DNA of 19,325 nucleotides from DATMYQ01 sp035560935 (GCA_035560935.1 DATMYQ010000063.1:1-19325); one strand, 5' to 3'. Positions 8,255-15,133 are shown, numbered from the stretch's first letter. The notes: generated by a model not told the origin, from the letters alone. Translations and numbers: made by a program.

Positions 8255-8324
8255 AAGGCAGTTTAGCGTGAAGTCCGGTCTGAAGGAGAAGTATGCTCCT
8301 GGCGAGGAGATATTTCTGCTTTGC
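8253..8324 (+). promoter_or_regulatory. Foldable 5' leader with competing hairpins
   Basis: GCAAGGCAG (8253-8261) can pair with CTGCTTTGC (8316-8324) over nine bases with one G-U pair. Inside it, CTCC (8296-8299) can pair either upstream with GGAG (8285-8288) or, as CTCCT (8296-8300), downstream with AGGAG (8305-8309) around a GGCG loop; the two hairpins exclude each other. This resembles an attenuator, but the U tract after the second hairpin is weak. It matches no riboswitch class I recognise. Confidence 0.4.
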
Positions 8325-8359
8325 ACTGTGTTCTTCCAAAAAGAGAGTAGAAGGGTAGG

Positions 8360-9796
8360 ATGGAGAAAATGAGTATTCAGTTAGGTATCATTGTTTTGTA
8401 TGTCTGTGTTTTGTTTGCCATCAGTATTTATGTAAAACGCCGGACAGAGACCAGTGCCGGTTTTTTGTTTGCCGGACGCAAACTGAGCACCACCTTGGTG
8501 GCGGCCAATATTGCGGGCACTGCCATTGGCGCGGCGGCTACCATCGGTGTTGCCGAAAATGCTTTTCAGTCGGGGATTGCCGCCGGCTGGTATAATGTCG
8601 CCTGGGCGGCCGGGGCCGTACTGATGGCGATGGTGGCCGCCGGGAAATATCGGGAAATGAACTGTACGACGATACCGGAATTATTTGAACGCTATTATGA
8701 TAAAAAAGGACGGGCGATTGCCGTCGTCGGGATGATTACCATTCAACTGGTGATTACCTCGTTGCAGTATCTTGCGGGCGGTGCCATTTTATCCGCTTTG
8801 CTGCCGGATGTATTTTCCTTTCAGGGCGGGATGATCACCAGTGCCATTGTGTTTATTGGCACGACGATTCTGGGCGGATTGTGGTCGTCGGGCCTGTCCA
8901 ATATTCTCAGCGTGACGCTGATTTATTTCGGCATTTTGGTCAGCACGGCCACCGTTGTCTCCAATCAGGGCGGCATCAGCACCATTGCGGCGTCTTTGCC
9001 CCCTACCGTTGACTGGTTTGGCCCCATTGGCGGCCTGGGACTGGCGACGATTATCGGCTGGATTGTCGTGATGATGACCCAGGCGATTACCGCTCAGGGG
9101 CCGGTGCAGGTTGCCTGTGCCGCTGTGAATAGCAGCGCCGCGAAAAAAGGTTTCTTATGGGGCGCCCTGTTAATGCTTCCTATCGGTTTTTTATGCGCCA
9201 TCATGGGGGTAGCCGCCCGGGCGGCGCATCCGACCATGAAGGCCACCATGGCCTTGCCGCAGATGATCATGGGTCTGGACCCCGTCATCTCGGGACTGAC
9301 GCTGGCCGCGCTCTGGGCGGCGGATGTTTCCACGGCCTGCCATATTTTGCTGGGGGCGGGAACGTTATTTTCTCAGGATATTTATAAACGGTTTATCAGC
9401 CCGGGCGTCAGTGACAAACGCTACACGTTGGTCAACCGCTATGCCATTCTCGGCCTGGGGGTTGGCACTTTGTGGCTGGCGTTTAACGCTGCCGGAATTG
9501 TCAAAACGATGCTGATCGGGTTAAGTTTGACAACGGCCTTTACTCTGATCTTCCTGTTTACTATGTTTGCACCCGGCCTCTGCCGCCGGAACTCAGCCTT
9601 TTATACGACGTTGGCCGGAATGGCGACGCTGCTGGTTTGGCAGGCTTTTCCGGCAACTCAGATTTTTGCCCATCCGATTTATATGGAATGGCTGGTATGC
9701 CTGATCACCTTTTTCGTCGTTGCTGTGGTGGATAAGGAAAAAATTGTTGTTGCCGATACACAGGAGGCTGTAAAAGTTGGAAATAGCAAGTATTGA
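8360..9796 (+). CDS. Sodium:solute symporter family (SSS) transporter
   Basis: The 478-residue product is an integral membrane protein with about 12-13 hydrophobic segments. It shows the SSS pattern: an AGRKLSTTLVAANIAGTAIGA segment at TM2 (38-58, positions given because it is one residue over a short motif), TIPELFERYY at 104-113, and WAADVSTACHILLGAGTLFSQD followed by IYKRF around 319-345, where Ser324-Thr325 fall where the sodium site lies in this family. Solutes of SSS proteins range over sugars, amino acids, carboxylates and vitamins, and I cannot tell which applies. AAGGG just upstream supports the ATG at 8360; an ATG at 8369 is an alternative. The stop codon lies inside the HutP-family gene, so the two are translationally linked under the promoter at 8198-8227. 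Confidence 0.9.
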   Translation: MEKMSIQLGIIVLYVCVLFAISIYVKRRTETSAGFLFAGRKLSTTLVAANIAGTAIGAAATIGVAENAFQSGIAAGWYNVAWAAGAVLMAMVAAGKYREMNCTTIPELFERYYDKKGRAIAVVGMITIQLVITSLQYLAGGAILSALLPDVFSFQGGMITSAIVFIGTTILGGLWSSGLSNILSVTLIYFGILVSTATVVSNQGGISTIAASLPPTVDWFGPIGGLGLATIIGWIVVMMTQAITAQGPVQVACAAVNSSAAKKGFLWGALLMLPIGFLCAIMGVAARAAHPTMKATMALPQMIMGLDPVISGLTLAALWAADVSTACHILLGAGTLFSQDIYKRFISPGVSDKRYTLVNRYAILGLGVGTLWLAFNAAGIVKTMLIGLSLTTAFTLIFLFTMFAPGLCRRNSAFYTTLAGMATLLVWQAFPATQIFAHPIYMEWLVCLITFFVVAVVDKEKIVVADTQEAVKVGNSKY

Positions 9797-10196
9797 TGTG
9801 GGGCGGGCCGCGCTGGCGATGGCCATCAGCGAAGACCGTCAGGAAGAGCAGGCTATTCGTCACCGCCTGAATTCCCGGGGGATTCTGGCCGCCGCCGTCG
9901 ATTTTGGCGGAGAATATGTTGTTTCGGTGAAAAAAATTATTGAACGGGCCGTGGTGGCGGCCAACCGCCAGGGACTGGTGAGTGACAACCATCTGGGAGA
10001 AGGCGCGGTAGCAGGCGCCGCGCATGCCGCGCTGGAACAAATATCACCCAAAGCGGTGGGGCTTAATGTCGGTGGGAAAATAGGGATTGCCCGCTATGGC
10101 GAGCACCTTTGCGTGGCCGTTTATCTGGGGGTGGGAGTGCTCAACCTGAATGAAGTCGCCGTCGGCCTGGCCCATCGGTCGCTGCCCTGGGAATAG
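9777..10196 (+). CDS. HutP-family RNA-binding antiterminator-like protein
   Basis: A TTG start at 9777, with AGGAGG nine bases upstream, gives 139 residues and overlaps the symporter gene by 20 bases. The C-terminal two thirds, with KAVGLNVGGKIGIARYGEH (92-110), CVAVYLGVGVLNLNE (112-126) and VAVGLAHRS, match what I know of HutP-family proteins of Bacillota, and the length is close to the roughly 148 residues of Bacillus HutP. HutP is a hexamer that binds UAG-rich leader RNA with L-histidine and Mg2+ and prevents termination. In my hand alignment the three Mg/histidine-ligating histidines of Bacillus HutP fall on Gly, Gly and Leu here, so the effector may differ. No hut genes are in the window. 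The likely target is its own operon leader (8231-8324), which is an inference. Confidence 0.72.
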   Translation: MEIASIDVGRAALAMAISEDRQEEQAIRHRLNSRGILAAAVDFGGEYVVSVKKIIERAVVAANRQGLVSDNHLGEGAVAGAAHAALEQISPKAVGLNVGGKIGIARYGEHLCVAVYLGVGVLNLNEVAVGLAHRSLPWE

Positions 10197-10288
10197 CAGA
10201 ATGTAATCAGAACGTTCGGCAGATCAGCGTCTTTTCTCTTATTTCTGGCGGAGCCGCAGCTTTGACCGGGGAAATGCTGTTAACGATT

Positions 10289-10969
10289 TTAAGGGGTTTT
10301 ACGTTTCGCTTCCCGCCGCTTCATGCTGATCGCGCCACTGGGGCAAGTTGTAACACAGACTCCGCAGCCGTAGCATTGTTCCGGGTGAAATATCACGGAA
10401 TCATTCTGAATTTCCTGGGCGCCGAAAACGCAACGTTTGACGCAGGCGCCGCACTGCCGGCAGACGCTGGCGTCTAGGGTCGCAACATAGTCGGCGTGAG
10501 CGACAAGATCGGGCCGTTGATATTTTTTCATAAACTGCAGATCGTGGCAGCAGCATTCGCAGCAACTGCATAAAGCATAAATATATTGGTCGGGATTGTA
10601 AAAAGTAAGATGGATTAATCCGTATTCATGAGCCAACTTTAATCTTTCCTTCGCTTCCGCCAATGTGATGTAGCGGGCCTGATTCCGCCCAACCCACTGG
10701 TCCGCCGTGTCGTTGGTCAGAATGCAGATTTCCAGTGGATTGTCGCAACGATGATAACGTTCACGGCACTGGCATTTGGCCAGGGCAAACGTGCGCATAT
10801 TACGTAAAATTTCCACTGCCTGCTGAGTGGGTAATACCCACTGCAGCCCGGATAAGGATTCCGTTAGCGGAATAACCTTGGAGGACGTGGGGATTTTTCC
10901 TTCCCGGATCCATTGGTCGAACTTGGCTAAACGCGCTTCAAGATATTCATCTTTTTCGTCAAAATGCAT
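10289..10969 (-). CDS. Cys-rich 4Fe-4S ferredoxin-type protein
   Basis: The 226-residue product starts at an ATG with AAGGTGG six bases upstream. Its C-terminus has two classic 4Fe-4S motifs, CRQCGACVKRC (170-180) and CYGCGVCVTTC (199-209, followed by P), enough for two clusters. Upstream lie CQCRERYHRC (66-75) with Cys82, and a dense CSCCECCC run (134-141). Together these resemble a family of anaerobe 4Fe-4S proteins with N-terminal CxCR and CxCCxCCC elements, which may hold extra metal or clusters. No signal or membrane segment is present, so it is probably a cytoplasmic electron carrier or a redox subunit; the partner is unknown. It stands alone, converging on the HutP-family gene, and no clear terminator or promoter was found for it. 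Confidence 0.85.
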   Translation of the reverse strand: MHFDEKDEYLEARLAKFDQWIREGKIPTSSKVIPLTESLSGLQWVLPTQQAVEILRNMRTFALAKCQCRERYHRCDNPLEICILTNDTADQWVGRNQARYITLAEAKERLKLAHEYGLIHLTFYNPDQYIYALCSCCECCCHDLQFMKKYQRPDLVAHADYVATLDASVCRQCGACVKRCVFGAQEIQNDSVIFHPEQCYGCGVCVTTCPSGAISMKRREAKRKTP

Positions 10970-11063
10970 CGCAATCCACCTTCTTTCATAAGATGACCAT
11001 GTCCTTACACTTAAACCTTCTTATGGCGTGAATTCAGCGCTTTTGGTATCCTGTGAAAATATT

Positions 11064-11081
11064 AGCCGGCAATACCCGGCT
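11064..11081. other. Small hairpin AGCCGG-caatac-CCGGCT
   Basis: A perfect 6-bp inverted repeat lies just beyond the large terminator hairpin. On the minus strand it is followed by AATATTTTC, so it may act as a second, weaker stop for the TrmB-PpnP transcript. Confidence 0.5.
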
Positions 11082-11084
11082 GAA

Positions 11085-11129
11085 AATGCACGTAACGCCG
11101 CAGCGTGAAAATGCGGCGTTACGTGCATT
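11085..11129 (-). terminator. Perfect 17-bp hairpin terminator after the nucleoside phosphorylase gene
   Basis: AATGCACGTAACGCCGC (11085-11101) pairs without mismatch with 11113-11129 around an 11-base loop. On the minus strand it is followed by TTTTCA, and on the plus strand by ATTTTTC, so it could stop transcription both ways. It overlaps the stop codon of the PpnP-type gene (11128-11130). Confidence 0.85.
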
Positions 11130-11445
11130 ATTTTTCGTTATATGAACAACAATAATCAACCACTGACCGAACCTTAAGCCGGAACGCCGAATGCGCCGGA
11201 ACGCTGAACTGGCCGCCGGCCGTGAAAGTTTGCCAGGTGTCTTGGCCCGGCAACAACACATCCAGTTTGCCGTCCAGGATCTCGATCAACTCTGCGGCGG
11301 CGGTACTGAAATCATAATCACCCGGCAGCATGATGCCTAAAGTTTTTCTGGTGCCGTCGGCAAAAAACACCGTGCGGCTGGTCACTTTCCCGTCAAAATA
11401 GACATTGGCCTTTTTAATAATGCTTACTTCCTTAAATGTGTCCAT
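11128..11445 (-). CDS. ppnP: PpnP-type pyrimidine/purine nucleoside phosphorylase (DUF1255 cupin)
   Basis: The 105-residue product is close to the 94 residues of E. coli PpnP and carries the family pattern: VYFDGKVTSRTV (11-22), LGIMLPGDYDFST (36-48), ELIEILDGKLDVLLPG (52-67) and FSVPAHSAFRLKV (79-91), a single small cupin. The family splits various nucleosides with phosphate into base and ribose-1-phosphate. AGGAG lies about ten bases before the ATG, inside the 13-bp gap from the TrmB-type gene, so the two form an operon. The stop codon is embedded in the terminator hairpin. The pairing suggests that the upstream regulator senses a sugar or nucleoside-related compound; that part is inference. 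Confidence 0.88.
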   Translation of the reverse strand: MDTFKEVSIIKKANVYFDGKVTSRTVFFADGTRKTLGIMLPGDYDFSTAAAELIEILDGKLDVLLPGQDTWQTFTAGGQFSVPAHSAFRLKVRSVVDYCCSYNEK

Positions 11446-11458
11446 AAAAATTCATCTC

Positions 11459-12256
11459 CTATCGATTATTGATCAGCTGGGTTAATAGCGGGCTTTCTTT
11501 ACACATCGTCCGGAAATTTTCCTCACCTAAAGCGTCAATCAATGCGTGACCCCAGATGTCGTGCTTGATATATTCTTTGGCAATTAAGACGATGCTGGCC
11601 GTGGTTGTCCAGACTCCTTCAGAGTCTCCGTTTTCGTCAGCCTCACAAATCAAAACCTCTGTTGAGTCTCCCACGATGACATTCAGCCGCTTTCCCAATC
11701 TCTTTTGTGAAGAAGTTCCGCAGTGTTCCAAATTAACACAATAGCTGTCGTCTAATGAACAATTTCCAAATACCCCGGCAATAACCGCAATCCCCCGGTT
11801 TTGGGCCTTCATGGCTGCGTCGGCGAGAAGCACCGTCTCGCTGGGCCAAAGGGACATTAAAAGCGAGGTCTTGGCGCCGTTAATCATTTTCAGCGCTTTT
11901 TCCAAAAAATATTCATAGCCGGAAAAGTTTAACGACAGCTCAATATCAGGTAACGGTTCCGCTTGCTTCAACTGGCTGCCTAAATCCTGTATCATAGAAG
12001 TAAACTCCTGATTCAATCGCGCCAGCAGCTTTTCGGAAGGAACGGGATAGTATTTTCCCGTTTCGGTACTGCTCTCCACAATCGCACCCTTCATTTTTAA
12101 CCGGTTTAGCGTATCGTAAATTTTTGCGGACGGGATTTTTCCTATTTTGCTGATTTCATAACCATTCGCCGGATATTTTCGAATCAGAGCATAGTATGCT
12201 TTGGCTTCATAAGAGGAAAAACCCAACTGCTCCAGCTTCAAAATAATATCGTTCAA
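11459..12256 (-). CDS. TrmB-type transcriptional regulator
   Basis: A TTG start at 12256, with AGGAGG nine bases upstream, gives 265 residues. Residues 1-70 form a winged helix typical of TrmB (LEQLGFSSYEAKAYYALI at 8-25, then YEISKIGKIPSAKIYDTLNR as the recognition region, about 33-52), followed by a short coiled linker (80-100) and a C-terminal phospholipase-D-like sensor domain (about 105-240) common in TrmB-like proteins such as those sensing sugars. The family is mainly archaeal but is also found in Bacillota. It is the first gene of the operon with ppnP and probably regulates itself; candidate binding sites are the direct repeats at 12315-12344 and 12538-12567. The effector is not identifiable. 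Confidence 0.87.
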   Translation of the reverse strand: MNDIILKLEQLGFSSYEAKAYYALIRKYPANGYEISKIGKIPSAKIYDTLNRLKMKGAIVESSTETGKYYPVPSEKLLARLNQEFTSMIQDLGSQLKQAEPLPDIELSLNFSGYEYFLEKALKMINGAKTSLLMSLWPSETVLLADAAMKAQNRGIAVIAGVFGNCSLDDSYCVNLEHCGTSSQKRLGKRLNVIVGDSTEVLICEADENGDSEGVWTTTASIVLIAKEYIKHDIWGHALIDALGEENFRTMCKESPLLTQLINNR

Positions 12257-12291
12257 CGTGCGATTCCTCCTCTTTTGAGTTCTCTATGTAT

Positions 12292-12320
12292 ATGTTAACT
12301 TTTACCCATTTGAATGACAA
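12292..12320 (-). promoter_or_regulatory. Candidate proximal promoter of the TrmB-ppnP operon
   Basis: On the minus strand TTGTCA (12320-12315) and TAACAT (12297-12292) are separated by 17 bases, placing the start near 12285, about 30 bases before the TTG codon. The -35 box lies at the edge of a 30-bp direct repeat copy. Confidence 0.45.
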
Positions 12321-12344
12321 TAGCTACCAGACCAGAGTACATAT
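12315..12344. repeat. Imperfect 30-bp direct repeat, copy 1
   Basis: 23 of 30 bases match copy 2 at 12538-12567, and six of the seven differences are transitions. The conserved core is CTACCAGACCAGAGTA here. Seen from the TrmB gene it covers the -35 box and the 24 bases upstream of it, a usual place for an activator. Confidence 0.75.
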
Positions 12345-12380
12345 TGCGGACAACATAATTATTATTTTTACCGGCTCCCT

Positions 12381-12488
12381 TTACCGGTTGTCAATGATAC
12401 GCAATTTTACCAAGGGAGGCTGCGCCGCTATAATCAGCGCCCGCCCCGGCGATGCCGCCATAGGATATAGCCGCTTAATCCTCTCCAT
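12381..12488 (-). CDS. Possible 35-residue small ORF
   Basis: On the minus strand, downstream of the second promoter candidate, an ATG-to-TAA frame encodes a short basic/hydrophobic peptide beginning MERIKRLYPMAASPGRAL. It sits in a locally GC-rich stretch within an AT-rich gap. A second ATG eight bases upstream, in another frame, has a GAGG five bases before it. No family is recognised and the ribosome site for this frame is poor; it may be chance. Confidence 0.15.
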   Translation of the reverse strand: MERIKRLYPMAASPGRALIIAAQPPLVKLRIIDNR

Positions 12489-12514
12489 TCTTTCATTGTT
12501 ACCTCGTTACTTTC

Positions 12515-12543
12515 ATAATAATTGTCAGGCAACAATGTGGCAA
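12515..12543 (-). promoter_or_regulatory. Candidate distal promoter (minus strand) at repeat copy 2
   Basis: On the minus strand TTGCCA (12543-12538) and TATTAT (12520-12515) are separated by 17 bases. The geometry relative to repeat copy 2 is the same as that of the proximal promoter relative to copy 1. Confidence 0.35.
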
Positions 12544-12567
12544 TAACTACCAAACTAGGGTATATAA
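12538..12567. repeat. Imperfect 30-bp direct repeat, copy 2
   Basis: Partner of 12315-12344, with core CTACCAAACTAGGGTA. The spacing between copies is 223 bp. It lies at the same offset from a promoter-like sequence as copy 1. Confidence 0.75.
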
Positions 12568-12899
12568 AATTTATTTCAGAAAAATTTCTGTTACACGATG
12601 CCGCTCACTACGCGCATACTATGCACTATGCAAGGGTGATTTTGGTGTGCCTATGAAAACTGTTGTTCGCGGCCGGTGAATTAATATTAGGGCGAATTTT
12701 GTCGTTTTTACAGGAAAAACAAGTCGGCGTGAAGAAATAAGAGTCGTGGGTTATCTTAGTACTGATGAGCAGTTGAAGCATGATTGGCAATTCCGAAAAA
12801 TGAATGAGACCGGGATTTCTTCCAGAAAAAGATGATCATAATCATTCTGAGCGGTGCGGCCCCCGTGCGCGAAGTGGATCAGAAAGAAGGCGCCTTTTG

Positions 12900-15029
12900 A
12901 TGAAAGCTGTTTTGTGGCCTCTGTCCTTACAGAAAAAGCTGGCCATTTGCATGTGGGTTATGAATATGGTACTGCTCTTTTTTTCGATATCCGCCGTTTT
13001 GGATGCGATAGCGGTTCATAAACGGGTGGAGCTCATAACAAAAATCAATTACTGCAGCGAGCCGCTCTTTTTGACACTGGAAGCGCTGGCTTTTGAAAGA
13101 GGACGGGTCAATGTGGTATTGTCGGGAGAAAAAACCGTCGATGAGGTCAATCGTTCCTTTATCGCCGAGCGACGCGACCAGGTTGATAAACACCTCACTG
13201 CCGGGCTGGAGCGGATCATTGAATTTGAACCGCTACTGGTCAATGATTTATGGAATCGGTATGAGACGCTGCAGCGGTTGCGCGCTCAAGTCGATGCGCA
13301 GGCGTTGGTGCCGCTTGCCGCCAGAGACCCTGCCTTGTCTGTTGAGTGGTTTACCCAGGCTACGCTTCTTATCGCGCAGATTCAGGAAACGATCGAAACG
13401 CTGGGAAAAAAAGAACCGGTTGTTGACCGCTTTGACTTTTTTCATTATTTTCAGTTGAAATGCATCGATTTTCGCCTCTTCAGCGGGCAAAGCGCCAGCA
13501 TTTTAACTTCGGCCATCAACAAAGGAACCGCGCTTACGCCGGAAAAATATCAGGAATTTATTGAATCAAGGGGCAAAGCGGACTATATCTGGCGAGACAT
13601 AGAGAATGCCGTGGCGGCTTTCAATACGGCGGAACTGCGGCAAAAAAGAGATCGGGTATACCGTGAATATTACCATGTATACCGGCCTTTCCAAAACGAA
13701 ATTCTGCCGCTGGCGCTGGCAGGAAAGGCGCCGGTGGAATCGGCTCAGCGGTTGGCGGTTCTTTCGGTGCCGGCCTTTGATTCTATTTTTGAGCTGATCA
13801 ATGAAGCCAGTATTGAAAAACGTCGTTATGTGGCGCAGATGAATGACCAGGCGATCACCGAAGTCCGAATGGCGCTGACCGGATTTGTGCTGGTGATCCT
13901 GTTTATTGCGATCACTCTTGGCTACTTCAGGAAGGTACTGTTTGGACCGCTGCAGCGGATTGTTGATACATTGAGAAAAATCGTGGACGGCCAAATCGTT
14001 GCCGAGCTGGAGACGGATGCGGCCAGGAAGGACGAAATCGGCCTGCTGGCCCGGGGTGTGCAATTGTTGCAATCAAGTATGCAGGAAGAGCGCCGCCTCA
14101 AAAAACTGAACGAAACATTGGCCGTTACCGATAAATTGACGGGGCTATACAACCGGCAAATGCTGGATCAGACGGTGACCAATTTGATGGCGCAAACGGA
14201 CCGTTACGGGGAACCCGTCTCGATGATTCTTTTTGATCTTGACCGGTTTAAGCGGGTTAATGATACGTGGGGCCACCCAGTGGGTGATGCGGTGCTGCAA
14301 CAAACCGCCCTGGTCGTAAAGGACCTTATCCGCAGTGCGGATCTGTTTTTTCGGTTTGGCGGCGAGGAATTTCTCGTGCTGATGCCGCAAACCGGTGAAG
14401 CGGGCGCCGTTCATGTAGCGGAAAAAATCCGCGTTGCCCTGGAAGCGGTTCAACATCCGCTGGCGGGACAGGTTACGGTCAGCCTGGGGGTTGCCGTAAG
14501 AAACCGGGAAGAGTCTTTCGACGAATGGTACAAAAGGACGGATGCGGCTTTATATCAGGCGAAAAGCTGCGGACGCAACCAGACAGTTTATTCGGTACCA
14601 ACAGAGATGTTGCTGGAATCGGAGCAATTGACCTGGCGGTCGGAATGGGCAAGCGGCCACCGTGAGATTGACGCGCAGCACCAGGAGTTGTTATCAAGAG
14701 CCGATGCGTTTTTTCATGTTCTGCTGTTGCCGGATGCAAAACCGGAGAAAATACAAGCATTGCTGAAAACCACATTGGAAAAAATCGCCAGTCATTTCTT
14801 TTTTGAAGAAAATGTTCTAGTGGAGATTGGTTATCCCAATGCGGACAAACATAAGCTGCTGCACTGGCAACTGCTGTCCCAGGCGGTAAAACTCAAAAAA
14901 GATTATTTAACGGGGCTGTTGCCGGCGCATTCTTTCATCTCGTTTATTGTTGACGACCTTGTTGTTGGACATATGGTGAAGGAGGACAAGCTTTTCTTTC
15001 CCTATACTAAACAGAAGATGGAGAATTGA
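12900..15029 (+). CDS. Membrane diguanylate cyclase with C-terminal bacteriohemerythrin domain
   Basis: The ATG at 12900 has AGAAGG nine bases upstream and is followed at once by a membrane anchor, so it is preferred to the ATG at 12804. In the 709-residue product: TM1 (about 14-38), a mostly helical extracytoplasmic sensor (about 40-320), TM2 (about 325-343), HAMP (344-396), a GGDEF domain (about 408-566) with active site GGEEF at 487-491 and inhibitory-site motif RSAD at 478-481, then hemerythrin (about 578-709). All seven usual di-iron ligands are visible: His594, His632, Glu636, His651, His655, His691 and Asp696. The protein should make c-di-GMP from two GTP in the cytoplasm in response to a periplasmic signal and to O2, NO or redox at the di-iron site. 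No operon partner is evident; the channel gene follows 142 bp later. Confidence 0.93.
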   Translation: MKAVLWPLSLQKKLAICMWVMNMVLLFFSISAVLDAIAVHKRVELITKINYCSEPLFLTLEALAFERGRVNVVLSGEKTVDEVNRSFIAERRDQVDKHLTAGLERIIEFEPLLVNDLWNRYETLQRLRAQVDAQALVPLAARDPALSVEWFTQATLLIAQIQETIETLGKKEPVVDRFDFFHYFQLKCIDFRLFSGQSASILTSAINKGTALTPEKYQEFIESRGKADYIWRDIENAVAAFNTAELRQKRDRVYREYYHVYRPFQNEILPLALAGKAPVESAQRLAVLSVPAFDSIFELINEASIEKRRYVAQMNDQAITEVRMALTGFVLVILFIAITLGYFRKVLFGPLQRIVDTLRKIVDGQIVAELETDAARKDEIGLLARGVQLLQSSMQEERRLKKLNETLAVTDKLTGLYNRQMLDQTVTNLMAQTDRYGEPVSMILFDLDRFKRVNDTWGHPVGDAVLQQTALVVKDLIRSADLFFRFGGEEFLVLMPQTGEAGAVHVAEKIRVALEAVQHPLAGQVTVSLGVAVRNREESFDEWYKRTDAALYQAKSCGRNQTVYSVPTEMLLESEQLTWRSEWASGHREIDAQHQELLSRADAFFHVLLLPDAKPEKIQALLKTTLEKIASHFFFEENVLVEIGYPNADKHKLLHWQLLSQAVKLKKDYLTGLLPAHSFISFIVDDLVVGHMVKEDKLFFPYTKQKMEN

Positions 15030-15103
15030 AATATGCCGCTTACAGGTTGAAAGGTGCCGCTTTCGGGAGGTGCTCCCAAGAATTCGTTAAGAATACTGTA
15101 CGA

Positions 15104-15133
15104 AATAATGAGCGGTAGAATAATGAGCAGTAG
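15104..15133. repeat. Two tandem 15-bp copies, AATAATGAGC(G/A)GTAG
   Basis: Copies at 15104-15118 and 15119-15133 differ at one base. They lie in the gap between the cyclase and channel genes, about 40-70 bp before the channel start, where an operator or a slippage product could sit. Confidence 0.85.

Larger units (their letters stand above)
12257..12899. other. Long divergent intergenic region between TrmB and cyclase genes
   Basis: No gene is well supported in these 643 bp. Besides the repeats and promoters listed, it has the near-palindrome CAGAAAAATTTCTG (12577-12590), GCATACTATGC (12614-12624) overlapping a tandem ACTATGC pair (12618-12631), ATGATCATAATCAT at about 12832-12845, and AAGGCGCCTT (12887-12896) covering the cyclase ribosome site. 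No c-di-GMP riboswitch consensus was recognised, and no clear plus-strand promoter. Confidence 0.5.

Noticed and set aside
9777..10196. Lin0512-type hypothetical protein as the identity of the gene after the symporter
   Set aside because: The GLNVGGKIGIARY and VAVGLAHR segments fit the HutP family better than what I recall of Lin0512 proteins.
12286..12546. 86-codon plus-strand ORF in the trmB/cyclase gap
   Set aside because: It starts inside the trmB promoter region, runs over the proximal promoter and repeat copy 1 and ends just inside copy 2, has no good ribosome site, and its product resembles nothing.
12804..12899. 32-residue N-terminal extension of the cyclase
   Set aside because: It is hydrophilic and Arg/His-rich ahead of the membrane anchor and has no ribosome site, whereas ATG 12900 has one.
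15065..15077. GGGAG-gtg-CTCCC hairpin after the cyclase gene
   Set aside because: The stem is short and no T run follows, so it is not called a terminator.
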